Notes under the pieces: model-generated
Database searches by the model: none
Seen by the model: only the letters and a program-made list of their open reading frames with translations
Told to the model about the DNA's origin: nothing
Part shown: in pieces, positions 52,794 to 62,011 of the stretch
Numbering within the stretch: the first letter of the stretch is position 1
Layout of the letters: each line of letters starts with the position of its first letter
Made by a program: the position numbers and the translations under genes
Origin: Algoriphagus sp.
GTDB taxonomy: Bacteria > Bacteroidota > Bacteroidia > Cytophagales > Cyclobacteriaceae
NCBI GenBank assembly: GCA_029945945.1
Contig: JAQSDM010000011.1
Span: 434,001 to 498,000, forward strand
Direction of reading: 5' to 3'
DNA: 64,000 nt

Positions 52794-54254
52794 CTATTTC
52801 TGTCCGGTTAAAGCTGCCGGGTCCAAAAGCTTCTTAATTTGGTCTTCAGTCAGGAGCTTCTTCTCACGGATGAGTTCAAGGATGCCTTTACCAGTTTCCA
52901 AAGCTTCTTTTGCGAGTTCTGTTGTTTTTTCGTAACCGAGAACAGGATTCAGCGCAGTTACAATTCCTATGGTAGTTTCCAGATATCGCTCTAAAACCTC
53001 TTCGTTTGCTGTAATTCCATCGATACAGTTTTGGCGGAATAATGGCATTACCTTAAAGAAAAGTGCTTGTGATTCCATGATTGAGGTTGCAACCACCGGT
53101 TCGTAAGCATTTAATTGAAGGAGGCCGTCCCGTGATGCTATTCCTACCGTCGCATCATTGCCCATTACTTTGTAAGCCACCTGATTCATCACCTCAGGCA
53201 TTACAGGATTTACTTTGCCCGGCATGATGGATGAGCCTGGTTGAAGTGCAGGTAAATTGATTTCAAAAATACCATTACGTGGACCGGAGGTCAGGAAAAT
53301 CAGGTCACTGCTGATTTTGGAAAGGGTAACCGCCAGGTTTTTATACGCAGAAGAAAACATGACAAACCCTTGCATGCTGCTGGTCGCTGCTATCAGATCT
53401 TTTGGTCCCACGATTGGTTTGCCGGTGATTTTTGCCAGTTGGGCGACGCATTTTTCAGCATAGCCCGGGCTTGCTGTCAATCCGGTACCGATGGCGGTGG
53501 CGCCCATATTCACTTCGTATAAATAGGCTTCTGAATGACGCAGTGCTTCAATGGCAGCATCGATCTGACTTCCAAAAGCATGAAACTCTTGTCCCAATGT
53601 CATCGGGACAGCATCCTGACCTTCGGTGCGACCCATCTTCACCAGGTTTTTGAATTCTTCTCCTTTTTTGTGAAAAGCTTGCGCCAGCAATTCCGCTTCT
53701 TTTACCACTTTGTCATTATGCAATAACAAGGCGATATGGATGGCAGTTGGGTACACATCATTTGTTGACTGACCCATGTTGAGATCGTCATGAGGCTCGA
53801 TAAACTGATATTCCCCTTTTTTGTGACCGCTCATTTCAAGGGCAATATTTGCCAGGACTTCATTGGCATTCATATTGGCCGATGTTCCGGCACCTCCCTG
53901 ATACATGTCTGTCAGAAACTGGTCATGATATTTGCCATCGATCACCGCCTGACAGGCTTTCTCAATGGCAGCCATTCTTTCCGGCTTCATTCTGCCTACT
54001 TCCGTGTTCGCACGGGCAGCCGCAAGTTTTACGATGGCGTAGGCTTTTACATAGTCAGGATAAAAGTTTGTTTTTACCCCGCTGATGGGAAAATTCTCCA
54101 ACGCCCTGAGTGTTTGAACTCCGTAATAGGCATCAAAAGGAATTTGCTTTTCGCCCAGCAAGTCCTTTTCTGTTCGGGTTTGTTGAGCATGTGCGCACTG
54201 AAAGCTTATCAGCATCAGCAACGGCATTATTTTTATAAATCTGAGCTTGTTCAT
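52794..54254 (-). CDS. aspA: Aspartate ammonia-lyase with signal peptide
   Basis: Converts L-aspartate to fumarate and ammonia. 486 residues from the ATG at 54254; the frame extends to 54329 but the ATG starts a clear signal peptide, MNKLRFIKIMPLLMLISF... ending CAHAQ. The fumarase/aspartase signature is GSSIMPGKVNPV (about 340-351), with GTSANMNANE (123-132) and NDVYPTA (165-171). Most aspartases are cytoplasmic, so the signal is unusual and implies periplasmic action. It lies after a secreted asparaginase gene (99 bases) and a C4-dicarboxylate transporter, supporting a periplasmic pathway. Activity is strongly supported; export rests on the signal prediction. Confidence 0.92.
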   Translation of the reverse strand: MNKLRFIKIMPLLMLISFQCAHAQQTRTEKDLLGEKQIPFDAYYGVQTLRALENFPISGVKTNFYPDYVKAYAIVKLAAARANTEVGRMKPERMAAIEKACQAVIDGKYHDQFLTDMYQGGAGTSANMNANEVLANIALEMSGHKKGEYQFIEPHDDLNMGQSTNDVYPTAIHIALLLHNDKVVKEAELLAQAFHKKGEEFKNLVKMGRTEGQDAVPMTLGQEFHAFGSQIDAAIEALRHSEAYLYEVNMGATAIGTGLTASPGYAEKCVAQLAKITGKPIVGPKDLIAATSSMQGFVMFSSAYKNLAVTLSKISSDLIFLTSGPRNGIFEINLPALQPGSSIMPGKVNPVMPEVMNQVAYKVMGNDATVGIASRDGLLQLNAYEPVVATSIMESQALFFKVMPLFRQNCIDGITANEEVLERYLETTIGIVTALNPVLGYEKTTELAKEALETGKGILELIREKKLLTEDQIKKLLDPAALTGQK

Positions 54255-54353
54255 TTTTTTGTTTTTTACCTGAAAAATAGATCGATTGGTCCCGGATAAA
54301 TTGCGGCCGGAGGTTGAACCCGGACGCAATTGAATTCGGTGTCAGTTCAATAC

Positions 54354-55406
54354 TCAATAGGTGAAGAAAATCTCCTGAAGCTGCTTTTTATCCTTTGTTC
54401 TGGTAAGGGCAAGCATTAATAAAATCCTCGCTTTCTGAGGCGTTAAGTCATCAGACACAATGGTACCCAGCTCGTCATCGTTGATTTCATCGTGAAGAAC
54501 TACCCTTCCAGATGGGGCCCGGCTTGCCCGGCAAACAATAATTCCTCCAGCAACAGCTCTTTTCACTGCATCCATATAGGCTTTGTTGAAGTTTCCATTT
54601 CCTACACCGGCAATGACTATTCCTGCCACTTTTTTGCTGATCAGCATATCAATTTGGTCAGCAGGTGCATCTGCGTACATGTACACAATATCCACTCTCG
54701 GTAATGTAGTGGTGGCTGTCAACACAATTGGTTTTGGGGGATTTACTTCTCTTACAGCTGATGAATAATATTCTACCCTGCCATCGTAAGCCTGACCTAC
54801 AGGGCCTGTATTGGGAGATCCAAAAGCATCGGTTTTTGTGGTGCTCATCTTCATGACTTCTCTAGCATCATATATGCCTTCATTGAAGCTGACCAATACA
54901 CCCCTGCCTTTACTTTCAGGGTTAATGGCTACAGTAATGGCATCATAGAGATTTTTTGGACCATCTGCGCTGATGGCTGTTGCAGGGCGCATTGAGCCGG
55001 TAAGTACAACTGGTTTGTCGGAGGGAATGACCAGATCGAGAAAGTAAGCTGTTTCTTCCTGAGTGTCTGTTCCGTGTGTGATTACAATGGCATCCGCTTC
55101 ATTTTTGGCAAAAATTTCATTGGCACGAATCGCCAGTTTTTTCCAAATTTCAATCGTCATATCCTGGCTGCCAACTGAAGCAATCTGCTCACCTGAGATA
55201 TTGGCAATTTTCTTTACCGATGGGATGGTACCGATCAGATCGTCAATCGGAATTTTCCCTGCTGTATAACCGGCGCGGTCAGCAGATGCTCCTGCTCCTG
55301 CGATGGTTCCGCCAGTTGCTAAAATTATTACCCTTGGTAATTGTGCCTGGGCATAGACTTGTGCGGTCAAAACCAGGAATGCTAAAATGGAAAGTAACTT
55401 TTTCAT
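54354..55406 (-). CDS. ansB: L-asparaginase, type II (secreted)
   Basis: Hydrolyses L-asparagine to aspartate and ammonia; 350 residues. Signal peptide MKKLLSILAFLVLTAQVYAQ indicates periplasmic location, as for E. coli type II. Active-site threonines are T34 in TGGTIAG and T113 in THGTDTQEETA, with D114. A KP-type C-terminal domain has RGVLVSFNEGIYDAREVMK and GRVVLHDEI. Its stop precedes the aspartase ATG by 99 bases and the Dcu transporter ends 61 bases before its ATG. Product is the aspartase substrate, so the two probably act in sequence. Confidence 0.93.
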   Translation of the reverse strand: MKKLLSILAFLVLTAQVYAQAQLPRVIILATGGTIAGAGASADRAGYTAGKIPIDDLIGTIPSVKKIANISGEQIASVGSQDMTIEIWKKLAIRANEIFAKNEADAIVITHGTDTQEETAYFLDLVIPSDKPVVLTGSMRPATAISADGPKNLYDAITVAINPESKGRGVLVSFNEGIYDAREVMKMSTTKTDAFGSPNTGPVGQAYDGRVEYYSSAVREVNPPKPIVLTATTTLPRVDIVYMYADAPADQIDMLISKKVAGIVIAGVGNGNFNKAYMDAVKRAVAGGIIVCRASRAPSGRVVLHDEINDDELGTIVSDDLTPQKARILLMLALTRTKDKKQLQEIFFTY

Positions 55407-55467
55407 GTTCGTGTTATTTTTGTTTTGCTGATAGTTTTTTGAGTTTGTGTTTGTTGTTTTTTATCTA

Positions 55468-56820
55468 TTAGAGTAAAATTGACTGAAGCAAAAGCCCGGC
55501 AAGCACCGATACAGTTGTGGTAATCAAGCCAGGGAGCATAAAGCTGTGGTTGAGTACATATTTCCCGATCCGGGTAGTACCAGTCCGATCAAATTCAATT
55601 GCCATCAAGAGTGTCGGATAACCCGGAATAAAGAAGTGCCCGTTACATGCCGGAAAAATCCCGATGAGGTAAGCCGGAGGCAAACCCAGAGAAAGCCCCA
55701 AAGGCATGAGGGCCTTTGCAGTCGAGGCCTGACTGTACAGCAACATGCTCAGGATAAAAAGTGCAATAGCGAATGACCAAGGGTATGAAGCCACAAGGCT
55801 TCCCAAAGTCTCCTGGATCGCCGGGAAATTATTGTCCATGAAGGTGCTGCTCATCCAGACCACACCAAAGACGGCAATGGTAGCCTGTCCGGCAGATATG
55901 AAAAGACTTGCTTTGGTGACTTTCCCGGCTGTGGTATTGGCGAACAAAATGATCAAACCTGTCGCAGCCAGCATGATCATCATAATCATGGAAGGCATCA
56001 GCAAATGCCCGGCTTCATTCACTGCGAAACCAGGATTAAACCCTTCCTTGTTTCCAAATTCAGGCAAAAGCTGTGGGAATGATCCGAAAAGAACTACTGA
56101 AGCCACTGCCAATGAGAAAATAATCACGGATTTGACGGCACCGGGAGCAATAATTTGAGCAGCGCCCTGATCGGTTCCTTCCAGGTTTTTTGCAAAAACA
56201 GGGTCTTTCATTCTTTCCAGGAATCCCGGATCCTCACTGAGTTCTTTTCCCCGCTTCCAGACAAATAAAATACCAGCAAACATCCCAATAAGTGTGGCAG
56301 GTATAGCGGCCATCAGAATGTTAAAAAGTGAAATTCCAGATGCAGCCAGAACAGTGAGCATTGCCGCCGCAGCAGCAGAAACCGGGCTGGCTGTGATGGC
56401 CATATAGGCTCCGATCACACTCATGCTCATGGCCCGCTCGGGTCGGATTCTATTTTTGATCGCCACCTCTGCGATGATCGGCATGATGGAATAAGAGATA
56501 TGAGCCGTGCCGGCAAACAATACAAACGCATACGTAATCAGCGGTCCCAGAATTGTGATCTGTCTGGGATTGCTTCGGAGTATTTTTCCTGCCACCTGAA
56601 CCAAATAGTCCATTCCTCCGGCTGCCTGCAATGCCGCTGCAGCGGTCACAACACTCATGATGATCAGCATCACCTCCAACGGAGGATCGGATGGGATCAG
56701 GTCAAAAACAAAAATCATGACCAGCAAGCCGATCATTCCCATCACTCCCAAACCGATTCCGGACATCCGGGCTCCCACGAAAATGCAGACTAAAAGGATG
56801 GCAAGTTGTATAAAAATCAT
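55468..56820 (-). CDS. Anaerobic C4-dicarboxylate transporter (DcuA/DcuB family)
   Basis: 450-residue inner membrane carrier with 10 to 12 helices. Family traits are FVGARMSGIGLGVMGMIGLLV at the start, ALQAAGGMDYLVQVAG, PITASPVSAAAAAMLTVLA-type (ITASPVSAAAA) and the C-terminal GHFFIPGYPTLLMAIEFDRTG. DcuA/B carry aspartate, fumarate, malate or succinate. As the first gene of the run, it would bring in products of the periplasmic asparaginase and aspartase, perhaps by exchange with succinate; this role is inferred from context. Direction and substrate are not provable here. Confidence 0.9.
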   Translation of the reverse strand: MIFIQLAILLVCIFVGARMSGIGLGVMGMIGLLVMIFVFDLIPSDPPLEVMLIIMSVVTAAAALQAAGGMDYLVQVAGKILRSNPRQITILGPLITYAFVLFAGTAHISYSIMPIIAEVAIKNRIRPERAMSMSVIGAYMAITASPVSAAAAAMLTVLAASGISLFNILMAAIPATLIGMFAGILFVWKRGKELSEDPGFLERMKDPVFAKNLEGTDQGAAQIIAPGAVKSVIIFSLAVASVVLFGSFPQLLPEFGNKEGFNPGFAVNEAGHLLMPSMIMMIMLAATGLIILFANTTAGKVTKASLFISAGQATIAVFGVVWMSSTFMDNNFPAIQETLGSLVASYPWSFAIALFILSMLLYSQASTAKALMPLGLSLGLPPAYLIGIFPACNGHFFIPGYPTLLMAIEFDRTGTTRIGKYVLNHSFMLPGLITTTVSVLAGLLLQSILL

Positions 56821-57107
56821 AAACCGGAAAGGTGAAAGTTGCTACTATAAAATCATTTGCCTAAAACTTAACTCGCCCTCAATCCGAAGAAAAACTGCTC
56901 AATCAAGGCCTACATGGTACTCCCTAAAATCATTACTTAATCATCCTATAATCCTAAATTTAACTAGAGGAGAAAAATACTGGATACTCATGATCAAAGG
57001 AAGAAAATGCCTTTCAAATACAATCTTGAGCTTGTTTTTCATTCTAAAGAAAAATCTCCTTTCATTTAATTTTTAAAGAATTATTTAAATTTTAATATTA
57101 AATGATA

Positions 57108-57136
57108 TTTAAACTATGATTAAAATCATGTTTAAA
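57108..57136. promoter_or_regulatory. Long AT-rich palindrome, possible operator
   Basis: TTTAAAC-T-ATGATT-AA-AATCAT-GTTTAAA: nearly perfect arms of 13 bases with one extra T. It lies between the SLC1 gene and the dcu gene, about 290 bases upstream of the dcu start, and could bind a regulator of the nitrogen/dicarboxylate genes. A poly-AT context allows chance formation. Confidence 0.35.
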
Positions 57137-57362
57137 AGTTTTTTCCGACCCAAAGAATTTAGCGCCGGATTTGCCTCTGGGATGGGGAATAAGATCCAGT
57201 TCGGATAAATAGGCAGATGGATCAACTGGACAATCAAGAATGTCCAAGAAGTCAAAAAATAATCGTGTGATAGTGATTTTTTGAACCACAAAAGGAATAA
57301 ACGATCGCAAAGAATTACCCTGAAATCGGGTCCGACTGATTCTCTTATCAATGAATACCAAT

Positions 57363-57394
57363 AAAAAAAGGGAAGCCAAAGCTTCCCTTTTTTT
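57363..57394 (-). terminator. Strong terminator of the SLC1-type gene
   Basis: Perfect 14-pair stem AAAAAAAGGGAAGC/GCTTCCCTTTTTTT with a CAAA loop, 19 bases past the stop of the 57414-58667 gene. It separates that gene from the dcu operon. Confidence 0.92.
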
Positions 57395-57413
57395 ATATAA
57401 TTGTAACCGAAGT

Positions 57414-58667
57414 TTACCCGGTATAGTCCGTTAGAGGATCTTCAAGTTCTCCCTCCCATTTCGCCACTGCTGTAGTTGCCAAGCCGTTTCCAATAACGTT
57501 GGTAGCACTTCTGAACATGTCGCAGAAGTGATCAATCGGCAAGATCAGCGCTATGCCTTCTACAGGAATCCCAAACATCCCACAGGTAGCCGCCACTACC
57601 ACCAAACTGGCCCGTGGAACACCAGCGACACCCTTGCTACTCAGCATCAATACCAGCAACATGGTCAATTGTGTACCCAGATCAAGCTCTATACCGTACA
57701 CCTGAGCGATAAAAATGCTCGCAAAAGTCATGTACATCATACTTCCGTCCAGGTTGAAAGAATAACCCAGAGGTAAAATGAAGGATACGATATTGTCTTT
57801 GCAGCCAAATTTCTTCAGTTCCTCGGTAAGTTTGGGGAATACTGCCTCCGAACTTGTCGTGCTGAATGCGATGACCATAGGAGCAGATAATGCCTTCAAA
57901 AGTGGGAAGAGTCGCTTGCCCAAAAAGATATAGCCTACCACCAAGAGTACGACCCAAAGCACAGCGATTCCTGCCAGGAAAGCCCCAAAGTATTTGGCAT
58001 AGGTCAATAAGATATCCAGTCCTCTTGTTGCGATTACTGCTGAGATTGCTCCGAATACGCCCAATGGAGCAGTCAACATCACATAGCCAACCATTTTGAG
58101 AACCACATGTGCAATGACATCCAAAGCTTTGATTACCGGAGCGCCCTTTTCTCCCATTGCTGCCAGACCTATTCCAAAGAAGATAGAGAAGACCACCAGC
58201 TGAAGGATTTCATTGGTTGCCATAGCTTCAAATACACTTTTGGGAACGATGTGCTCCACGAAGTTTTGCATTGAAAAGCTTTTGGTTTTACCGGTCACAT
58301 CCTCAACTCCCGAAACATCGGCTACGCTCAGGTTCATCCCCACTCCAGGCTCAAAATAATTGACCATAACCAAACCGATCAAAAGGGAAATCAGAGAAGC
58401 GGTGAAAAACCAAATCATGGCTTTTCCTCCTACTCGCCCGACGGCTCCAAGATCCCCAAGTTTGGCAATGCCCACCACCAGCGTACTAAATACGAGGGGA
58501 GCAATGATCATTTGTACTAAGCGGATGAAAATAGTTGCCAGCAACTTGATATTTGTGCTGTAGGATTCAATAAGTCCGGGATCTCCGCTTTTGTTGATGA
58601 AAACTCCTATCACAATACCGAGCACCATGGCCCCGATGATGGAGTAAGTAAGACGATTTTTATTCAT
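57414..58667 (-). CDS. Dicarboxylate/amino acid:cation symporter (DAACS, SLC1-like)
   Basis: 417-residue glutamate/aspartate-type symporter. It has the hairpin and unwound motifs of the family: FSTTSSEAVFPKLTEEL (HP1 serine-rich), FNLDGSMMYMTFASIFIAQ (TM7, NMDGT-like) and SSKGVAGVPRASLVVVAAT (HP2), then DHFCDMFRSATNVIGNGLA with the substrate-binding Arg/Asn. Likely moves aspartate, glutamate or C4-dicarboxylates with Na+ or H+. It has its own terminator, so it is separate from, but probably related to, the Dcu operon. Confidence 0.93.
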   Translation of the reverse strand: MNKNRLTYSIIGAMVLGIVIGVFINKSGDPGLIESYSTNIKLLATIFIRLVQMIIAPLVFSTLVVGIAKLGDLGAVGRVGGKAMIWFFTASLISLLIGLVMVNYFEPGVGMNLSVADVSGVEDVTGKTKSFSMQNFVEHIVPKSVFEAMATNEILQLVVFSIFFGIGLAAMGEKGAPVIKALDVIAHVVLKMVGYVMLTAPLGVFGAISAVIATRGLDILLTYAKYFGAFLAGIAVLWVVLLVVGYIFLGKRLFPLLKALSAPMVIAFSTTSSEAVFPKLTEELKKFGCKDNIVSFILPLGYSFNLDGSMMYMTFASIFIAQVYGIELDLGTQLTMLLVLMLSSKGVAGVPRASLVVVAATCGMFGIPVEGIALILPIDHFCDMFRSATNVIGNGLATTAVAKWEGELEDPLTDYTG

Positions 58668-59400
58668 TAGAATTGGGGATGATCAAAACGCAGGTCGCAA
58701 AGTAATGGAAATGAGGGAAATCATTTTAATTTCCTCTTTAGAAGAATTATCCAAGCTGATCTACTTCGGATAAAATATTTGGGAGATAAAGGAAAGCGGT
58801 AAATATTTGAAGCACAGAATTATAGTTATCTGATGTTTTATTTGGGAAAAGGGCCAAAAAAAGGAAGTCTTATGGTCTTATTTTTTTTCTGATTCACTCG
58901 CTTTCATTGGGATGAAGTTCAGGTATTTAAATAAAAATTGTCTCTTGGTTGCCCAAGCATCTGTGAAAAAGCAATCAAACACTCCGTTCTATCCTCAGGG
59001 GTTGAAAATCAAGAGATAACTTATTTAACTTTTTAAATTTATAATAAGCTTTAAAAAAGATTGATTCTTATCAAGAGGATTGATTTCAAGTCCAGAAATG
59101 ATCGACTCCATTTCTTCTTTCTGCCGGAGAATAGACCAATTGAATAGCAATCGGGGATTTAACCTATTCATTAGCGAAAAGGTATTTTTGGCTTTTAAAA
59201 TTTGTAAACTTCTTCCTCGAAAAAACAGTATGGGCAAGATATTCAACAAGTTCCAAAACATTGGAAGTAATCACAACGCTGTCTCAATTACCCTAACTGT
59301 TCACTTTTTGCAAGTAAAGGATAAGGAATAATTTGATCTTGACAGTGGTAATTGAGTTTGGTTCCAATACATGATGGATAGCCTCCACTCTGCTTAAGTT
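58668..59400. other. 733-base spacer, no gene recognised
   Basis: AT-rich. Two short frames overlap on opposite strands (59025-59261 minus, 59080-59331 plus); neither has a recognisable domain, so I call neither. Nothing else stands out, and it may hold decayed coding DNA or regulatory signals for the SLC1 gene. Confidence 0.45.
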
Positions 59401-59817
59401 TTATTGAAAAGGCCCGGACCGCATAATTATACCTCCCAACATTAAAATTCCCAAAAGAAGAAGTAACAAGGCTACTACAAAACTTAAATCCTTCCAGAAT
59501 TTATATGTGCCTTTGAAACCCATCAGTTGCTTGACATACAAAAAATGCTGGGCAGAAGCTATGATCATGGCAAATGTCCCTATTCCAATCAGAGATAATC
59601 CTACCGCTCGGGGTGATTCGGAGGTCAAACTGGAATTCATGCCTTGATCTAACATGACCTGCATAAATTTATAAATCGTGAACCCAAAACTGATCAAGGA
59701 AAGGGAGGTTCGGATCCAAGCCATTAAGGTTCGTTCCGAGGCAAGGCGGTTTCGCTCAACCGCCAATTCGTTGGGGTTTTGCATTTCCGATTTTTCAGGC
59801 TGCTGGCTAGTTTCCAT
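59401..59817 (-). CDS. YidH-like DUF202 membrane protein
   Basis: 138-residue protein with the DUF202 start AVERNRLASERTLMAWIRTS (residues ~19-38) and three TM helices: LSLISFGFTIYKFM, GLSLIGIGTFAMIIASAQ and FVVALLLLLLGILMLGGII. Function in the family is unknown. It is the last gene of a same-strand cluster beginning at 63474; 71 bases lie between it and the pentapeptide gene. A METSQQPEK lead is short and polar. Confidence 0.88.
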   Translation of the reverse strand: METSQQPEKSEMQNPNELAVERNRLASERTLMAWIRTSLSLISFGFTIYKFMQVMLDQGMNSSLTSESPRAVGLSLIGIGTFAMIIASAQHFLYVKQLMGFKGTYKFWKDLSFVVALLLLLLGILMLGGIIMRSGPFQ

Positions 59818-59888
59818 GTTTTATTCTCCGATTGAAAGATAATTTTGAACAAAAATTTAACATTCCTAAATCAATGGGAATGAATCAA

Positions 59889-60737
59889 CTATTCCTCTTC
59901 GTCTCTACAAAAAACCTTTTTAGCATTGTCCCAAGATACTCCTTGCCTGTTGGAATCTGAAAAATCCGTGTTTTTGAGATCTGCTCCTGAAAAGTCCGCA
60001 TTTGTCAAATCCGACTTCTTAAAGGATGTCCCAAAGTAAGTCCCAATAAACAAAGCAATATTTTTGACCTTGGAGTGTCTAAATTTTTGGCTAATCGCTC
60101 GTTTGCTGATCACAGCACATGCCAAAGCCGCAACCACAGTTCCATATCCACCACCCAAACTTTTTCCAAACATAGCACCAGCCATCGCAACTATCAGGAA
60201 CAGAATTCCTGAAGCAAACGTACCAGCCACCGCTCTGGAAATTGTTCCAGCAACAAACATTAATCCGATCAACACCAGAGCAAGGAGTGATTTAAGCGCC
60301 CCTAATCCTGTACCATAACCAGAAATAAAAGAAATCAAACCCAAAACTGCTGTAAGCAAGATCATGAATACCAAGACTCTTTTAATGGCTTTAAACAAAC
60401 CAATCCAAATCGATATCCCGATAAAAATCACAAAATAGCCCAAGGTGATATACCCAACGATGACCTCATTTGGATCTTCAGACTGAATTTGGGAGTGAAT
60501 GGTATCCCCTGTGAGCATAGCGATGTAACCAGACAACAAGGATATCAGGATCGCAAAAAGAAAAACCAAAATTGAATGGTGCTTTTGGATCCCTGTTTTT
60601 ACCCCCGAAAAATTTGCATTCTTAAGATTTGCATTGGAAAAATCTGCTCCGCGAAGGTCCGAACCACTAAAATCAGCATGACTTAGGTCCTGACTATTGA
60701 AGGATTTCCCCTGAAGATCTTGATTCCTGTATTCCAT
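59889..60737 (-). CDS. Membrane protein with split pentapeptide repeats
   Basis: 282 residues. The N-terminus (residues ~5-45) holds pentapeptide repeats of the A(D/N)LSX type: SHADFSGSDLRGADFSNANL. Then about six TM helices follow, including FLFAILISLLSGYIAML, YFVIFIGISIWIGLF and VAGTFASGILFLIVAMAGA. The C-terminus has a second repeat block, KSDLTNADFSGADLKNTDF. The repeat units thus flank the membrane part on both sides. Pentapeptide repeats form a right-handed beta helix. I know no characterised relative. It starts 24 bases after the DUF1622 gene stop. Confidence 0.82.
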   Translation of the reverse strand: MEYRNQDLQGKSFNSQDLSHADFSGSDLRGADFSNANLKNANFSGVKTGIQKHHSILVFLFAILISLLSGYIAMLTGDTIHSQIQSEDPNEVIVGYITLGYFVIFIGISIWIGLFKAIKRVLVFMILLTAVLGLISFISGYGTGLGALKSLLALVLIGLMFVAGTISRAVAGTFASGILFLIVAMAGAMFGKSLGGGYGTVVAALACAVISKRAISQKFRHSKVKNIALFIGTYFGTSFKKSDLTNADFSGADLKNTDFSDSNRQGVSWDNAKKVFCRDEEE

Positions 60738-60761
60738 TTTCTCTCGGTTAGTATTATTGAG

Positions 60762-61154
60762 TTAGGATTCGGCTTTACTTTCATTTGACTTCGAACTTTT
60801 TCTCAAGTTCTTATCGATCAATTCCGGTAATTCGCCCAGTTCCTTGCTTAGGAAATAATTGAGAAATGTCCGAATCAGAGCAATGGCCCCCAGTTGAATT
60901 AGATTTTCATAAGATGGACTGACTGTCGTCTGGAGAATATCGGAAGCCAATTGGAATTCAAGTGCAAGGGCCAACCATCCCCCAAAGCGAAGCTTTAACC
61001 GGTTGAACATTGGGGAATAATGCTCTTCCTTTGATCGAATCAAGTAGAGTAGCGCTGAAAAAAATCCAACCACTACACAAAGGACTGCGGTGAATTCCAC
61101 AAGGAGCGTGATCACTCCAATCGAGTATTCCAGCCAATGTTCCAAAGTTTCCAT
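60762..61154 (-). CDS. DUF1622 family membrane protein
   Basis: 130 residues from METLEHWLEYS at 61154. A longer TTG start at 61175 would overlap the barrel gene by 17 bases and is less likely. Two or three TM helices are present: GVITLLVEFTAVLCVVVGFF and the LALALEFQLASDIL and IQLGAIALIRTFLNYFL segments. The GWLALALEFQLASDIL motif with LIRTFLNYFL is the DUF1622 signature; function unknown. The stop of the upstream barrel gene is 4 bases before its ATG, so they are co-transcribed. Confidence 0.85.
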   Translation of the reverse strand: METLEHWLEYSIGVITLLVEFTAVLCVVVGFFSALLYLIRSKEEHYSPMFNRLKLRFGGWLALALEFQLASDILQTTVSPSYENLIQLGAIALIRTFLNYFLSKELGELPELIDKNLRKSSKSNESKAES

Positions 61155-61158
61155 CCCA

Positions 61159-61929
61159 TCAGAAATTAAATCCAAGCCGAACGACCGGCCCGGTAGTTTT
61201 TACGTCATAATTGAATCGATCCACCGTAGTACCGCTTTCGTAATCGATGCTTAAAGCCCTATACCCAGCTGTTGCCTGAAAAAGTTTAGAGAATCGATAC
61301 CCTCCATAAACCTGAATCTGGTAGGTTTCATTTGAACCAATTCCAAACCCACCAATATCAGCTTTCAATTCACCAATCCATTTACCTGAGTTGGGCACCT
61401 GCATCCTGAAGAGGACAGTAGGATCAAACCAACTTTCCGTTTTTTCAGCTTGCTGTACATTTGTTTCTCCATTTGATCCCAGTTCGGTTCGGGAGACTGT
61501 CATGTCCCCTCCGATGGTCACCACTCGACCGCCTATTCCTAATTCTAACCATGGAAGTATGCGGTATAGGCCCTCCATTGCGAAGATGGTCTCATCAAAA
61601 TTTATCTCCCCGGAATTGATTTGGCCGTTGGGCTCGATAGTTTCCTGAAGCTTCATGTAAACAAAATCTCCGGTGATTGCCCACTTGCCATTATTGGCTT
61701 CGCCATAGAGCATAAATGCAGACCGAAGCCTGTCAAAAACTTCCCCTGCATTCGCATCAATTTCTGCCTGAGGGATTTTTCCGATTGCTACTGTTCCTTT
61801 CATATAAGGAGCCATCAGGTAAGGTTCCACCTTAAATCCCCATTCCTTTTTTGGATTTTCCTGATCTTGGGAAAAAGCCGAGCTAATCGAGAAAAGACTT
61901 GCTGAGAGAAGTAGAAAGATTTTTTTCAT
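61159..61929 (-). CDS. Outer membrane beta-barrel protein
   Basis: 256 residues with signal peptide MKKIFLLLSASLFSISSAFSQ. Barrel-like strands: WGFKVEPYLMAPYMKGTVAI, LGIGGRVVTIGGDMTV, ELKADIGGFGIGSNETYQIQ, and a C-terminal GPVVRLGFNF. It resembles the outer membrane proteins often annotated only as hypothetical in Bacteroidota. It is followed 4 bases later by the DUF1622 gene, and preceded by an 82-base spacer that holds two palindromes (61959-62001) after the rhodanese gene. Confidence 0.75.
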   Translation of the reverse strand: MKKIFLLLSASLFSISSAFSQDQENPKKEWGFKVEPYLMAPYMKGTVAIGKIPQAEIDANAGEVFDRLRSAFMLYGEANNGKWAITGDFVYMKLQETIEPNGQINSGEINFDETIFAMEGLYRILPWLELGIGGRVVTIGGDMTVSRTELGSNGETNVQQAEKTESWFDPTVLFRMQVPNSGKWIGELKADIGGFGIGSNETYQIQVYGGYRFSKLFQATAGYRALSIDYESGTTVDRFNYDVKTTGPVVRLGFNF

Positions 61930-61958
61930 GTGTTTATAAATTTATTTTTTGTGGTCAT

Positions 61959-62001
61959 CCCGATAGCTCGGGAGGAATCTCACCTGTCTGCCGACAGGCA
62001 G
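61959..62001. repeat. REP-like element with two adjacent palindromes
   Basis: CCCGATAGCTCGGG (61959-61972) is followed 10 bases later by CCTGTC-TGCC-GACAGG (61983-61998) and GCAG. The first core recurs as CCCGATAGCTCGG at 50092-50104 (13 of 14 bases). It lies in the spacer between the rhodanese and barrel genes. Confidence 0.55.
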
Positions 62002-62011
62002 ATGGCTAATT

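Larger units (their letters stand above)
56821..57413. other. 593-base spacer before the Dcu operon
   Basis: No gene that I trust; short frames in it are AT-rich and overlap. It holds the terminator of the SLC1-type gene (57363-57394) and an AT-rich 29-base palindrome (57108-57136) that may be a regulatory site of the Dcu-asparaginase-aspartase operon. Confidence 0.55.

Noticed and set aside
54255-54329. Longer aspartase start
   Set aside because: The extra 25 residues are polar and precede the signal peptide; the ATG at 54254 gives a clean signal.
59025-59331. Two short frames overlapping on opposite strands
   Set aside because: Neither shows a family motif; at most one could be real and nothing decides between them.
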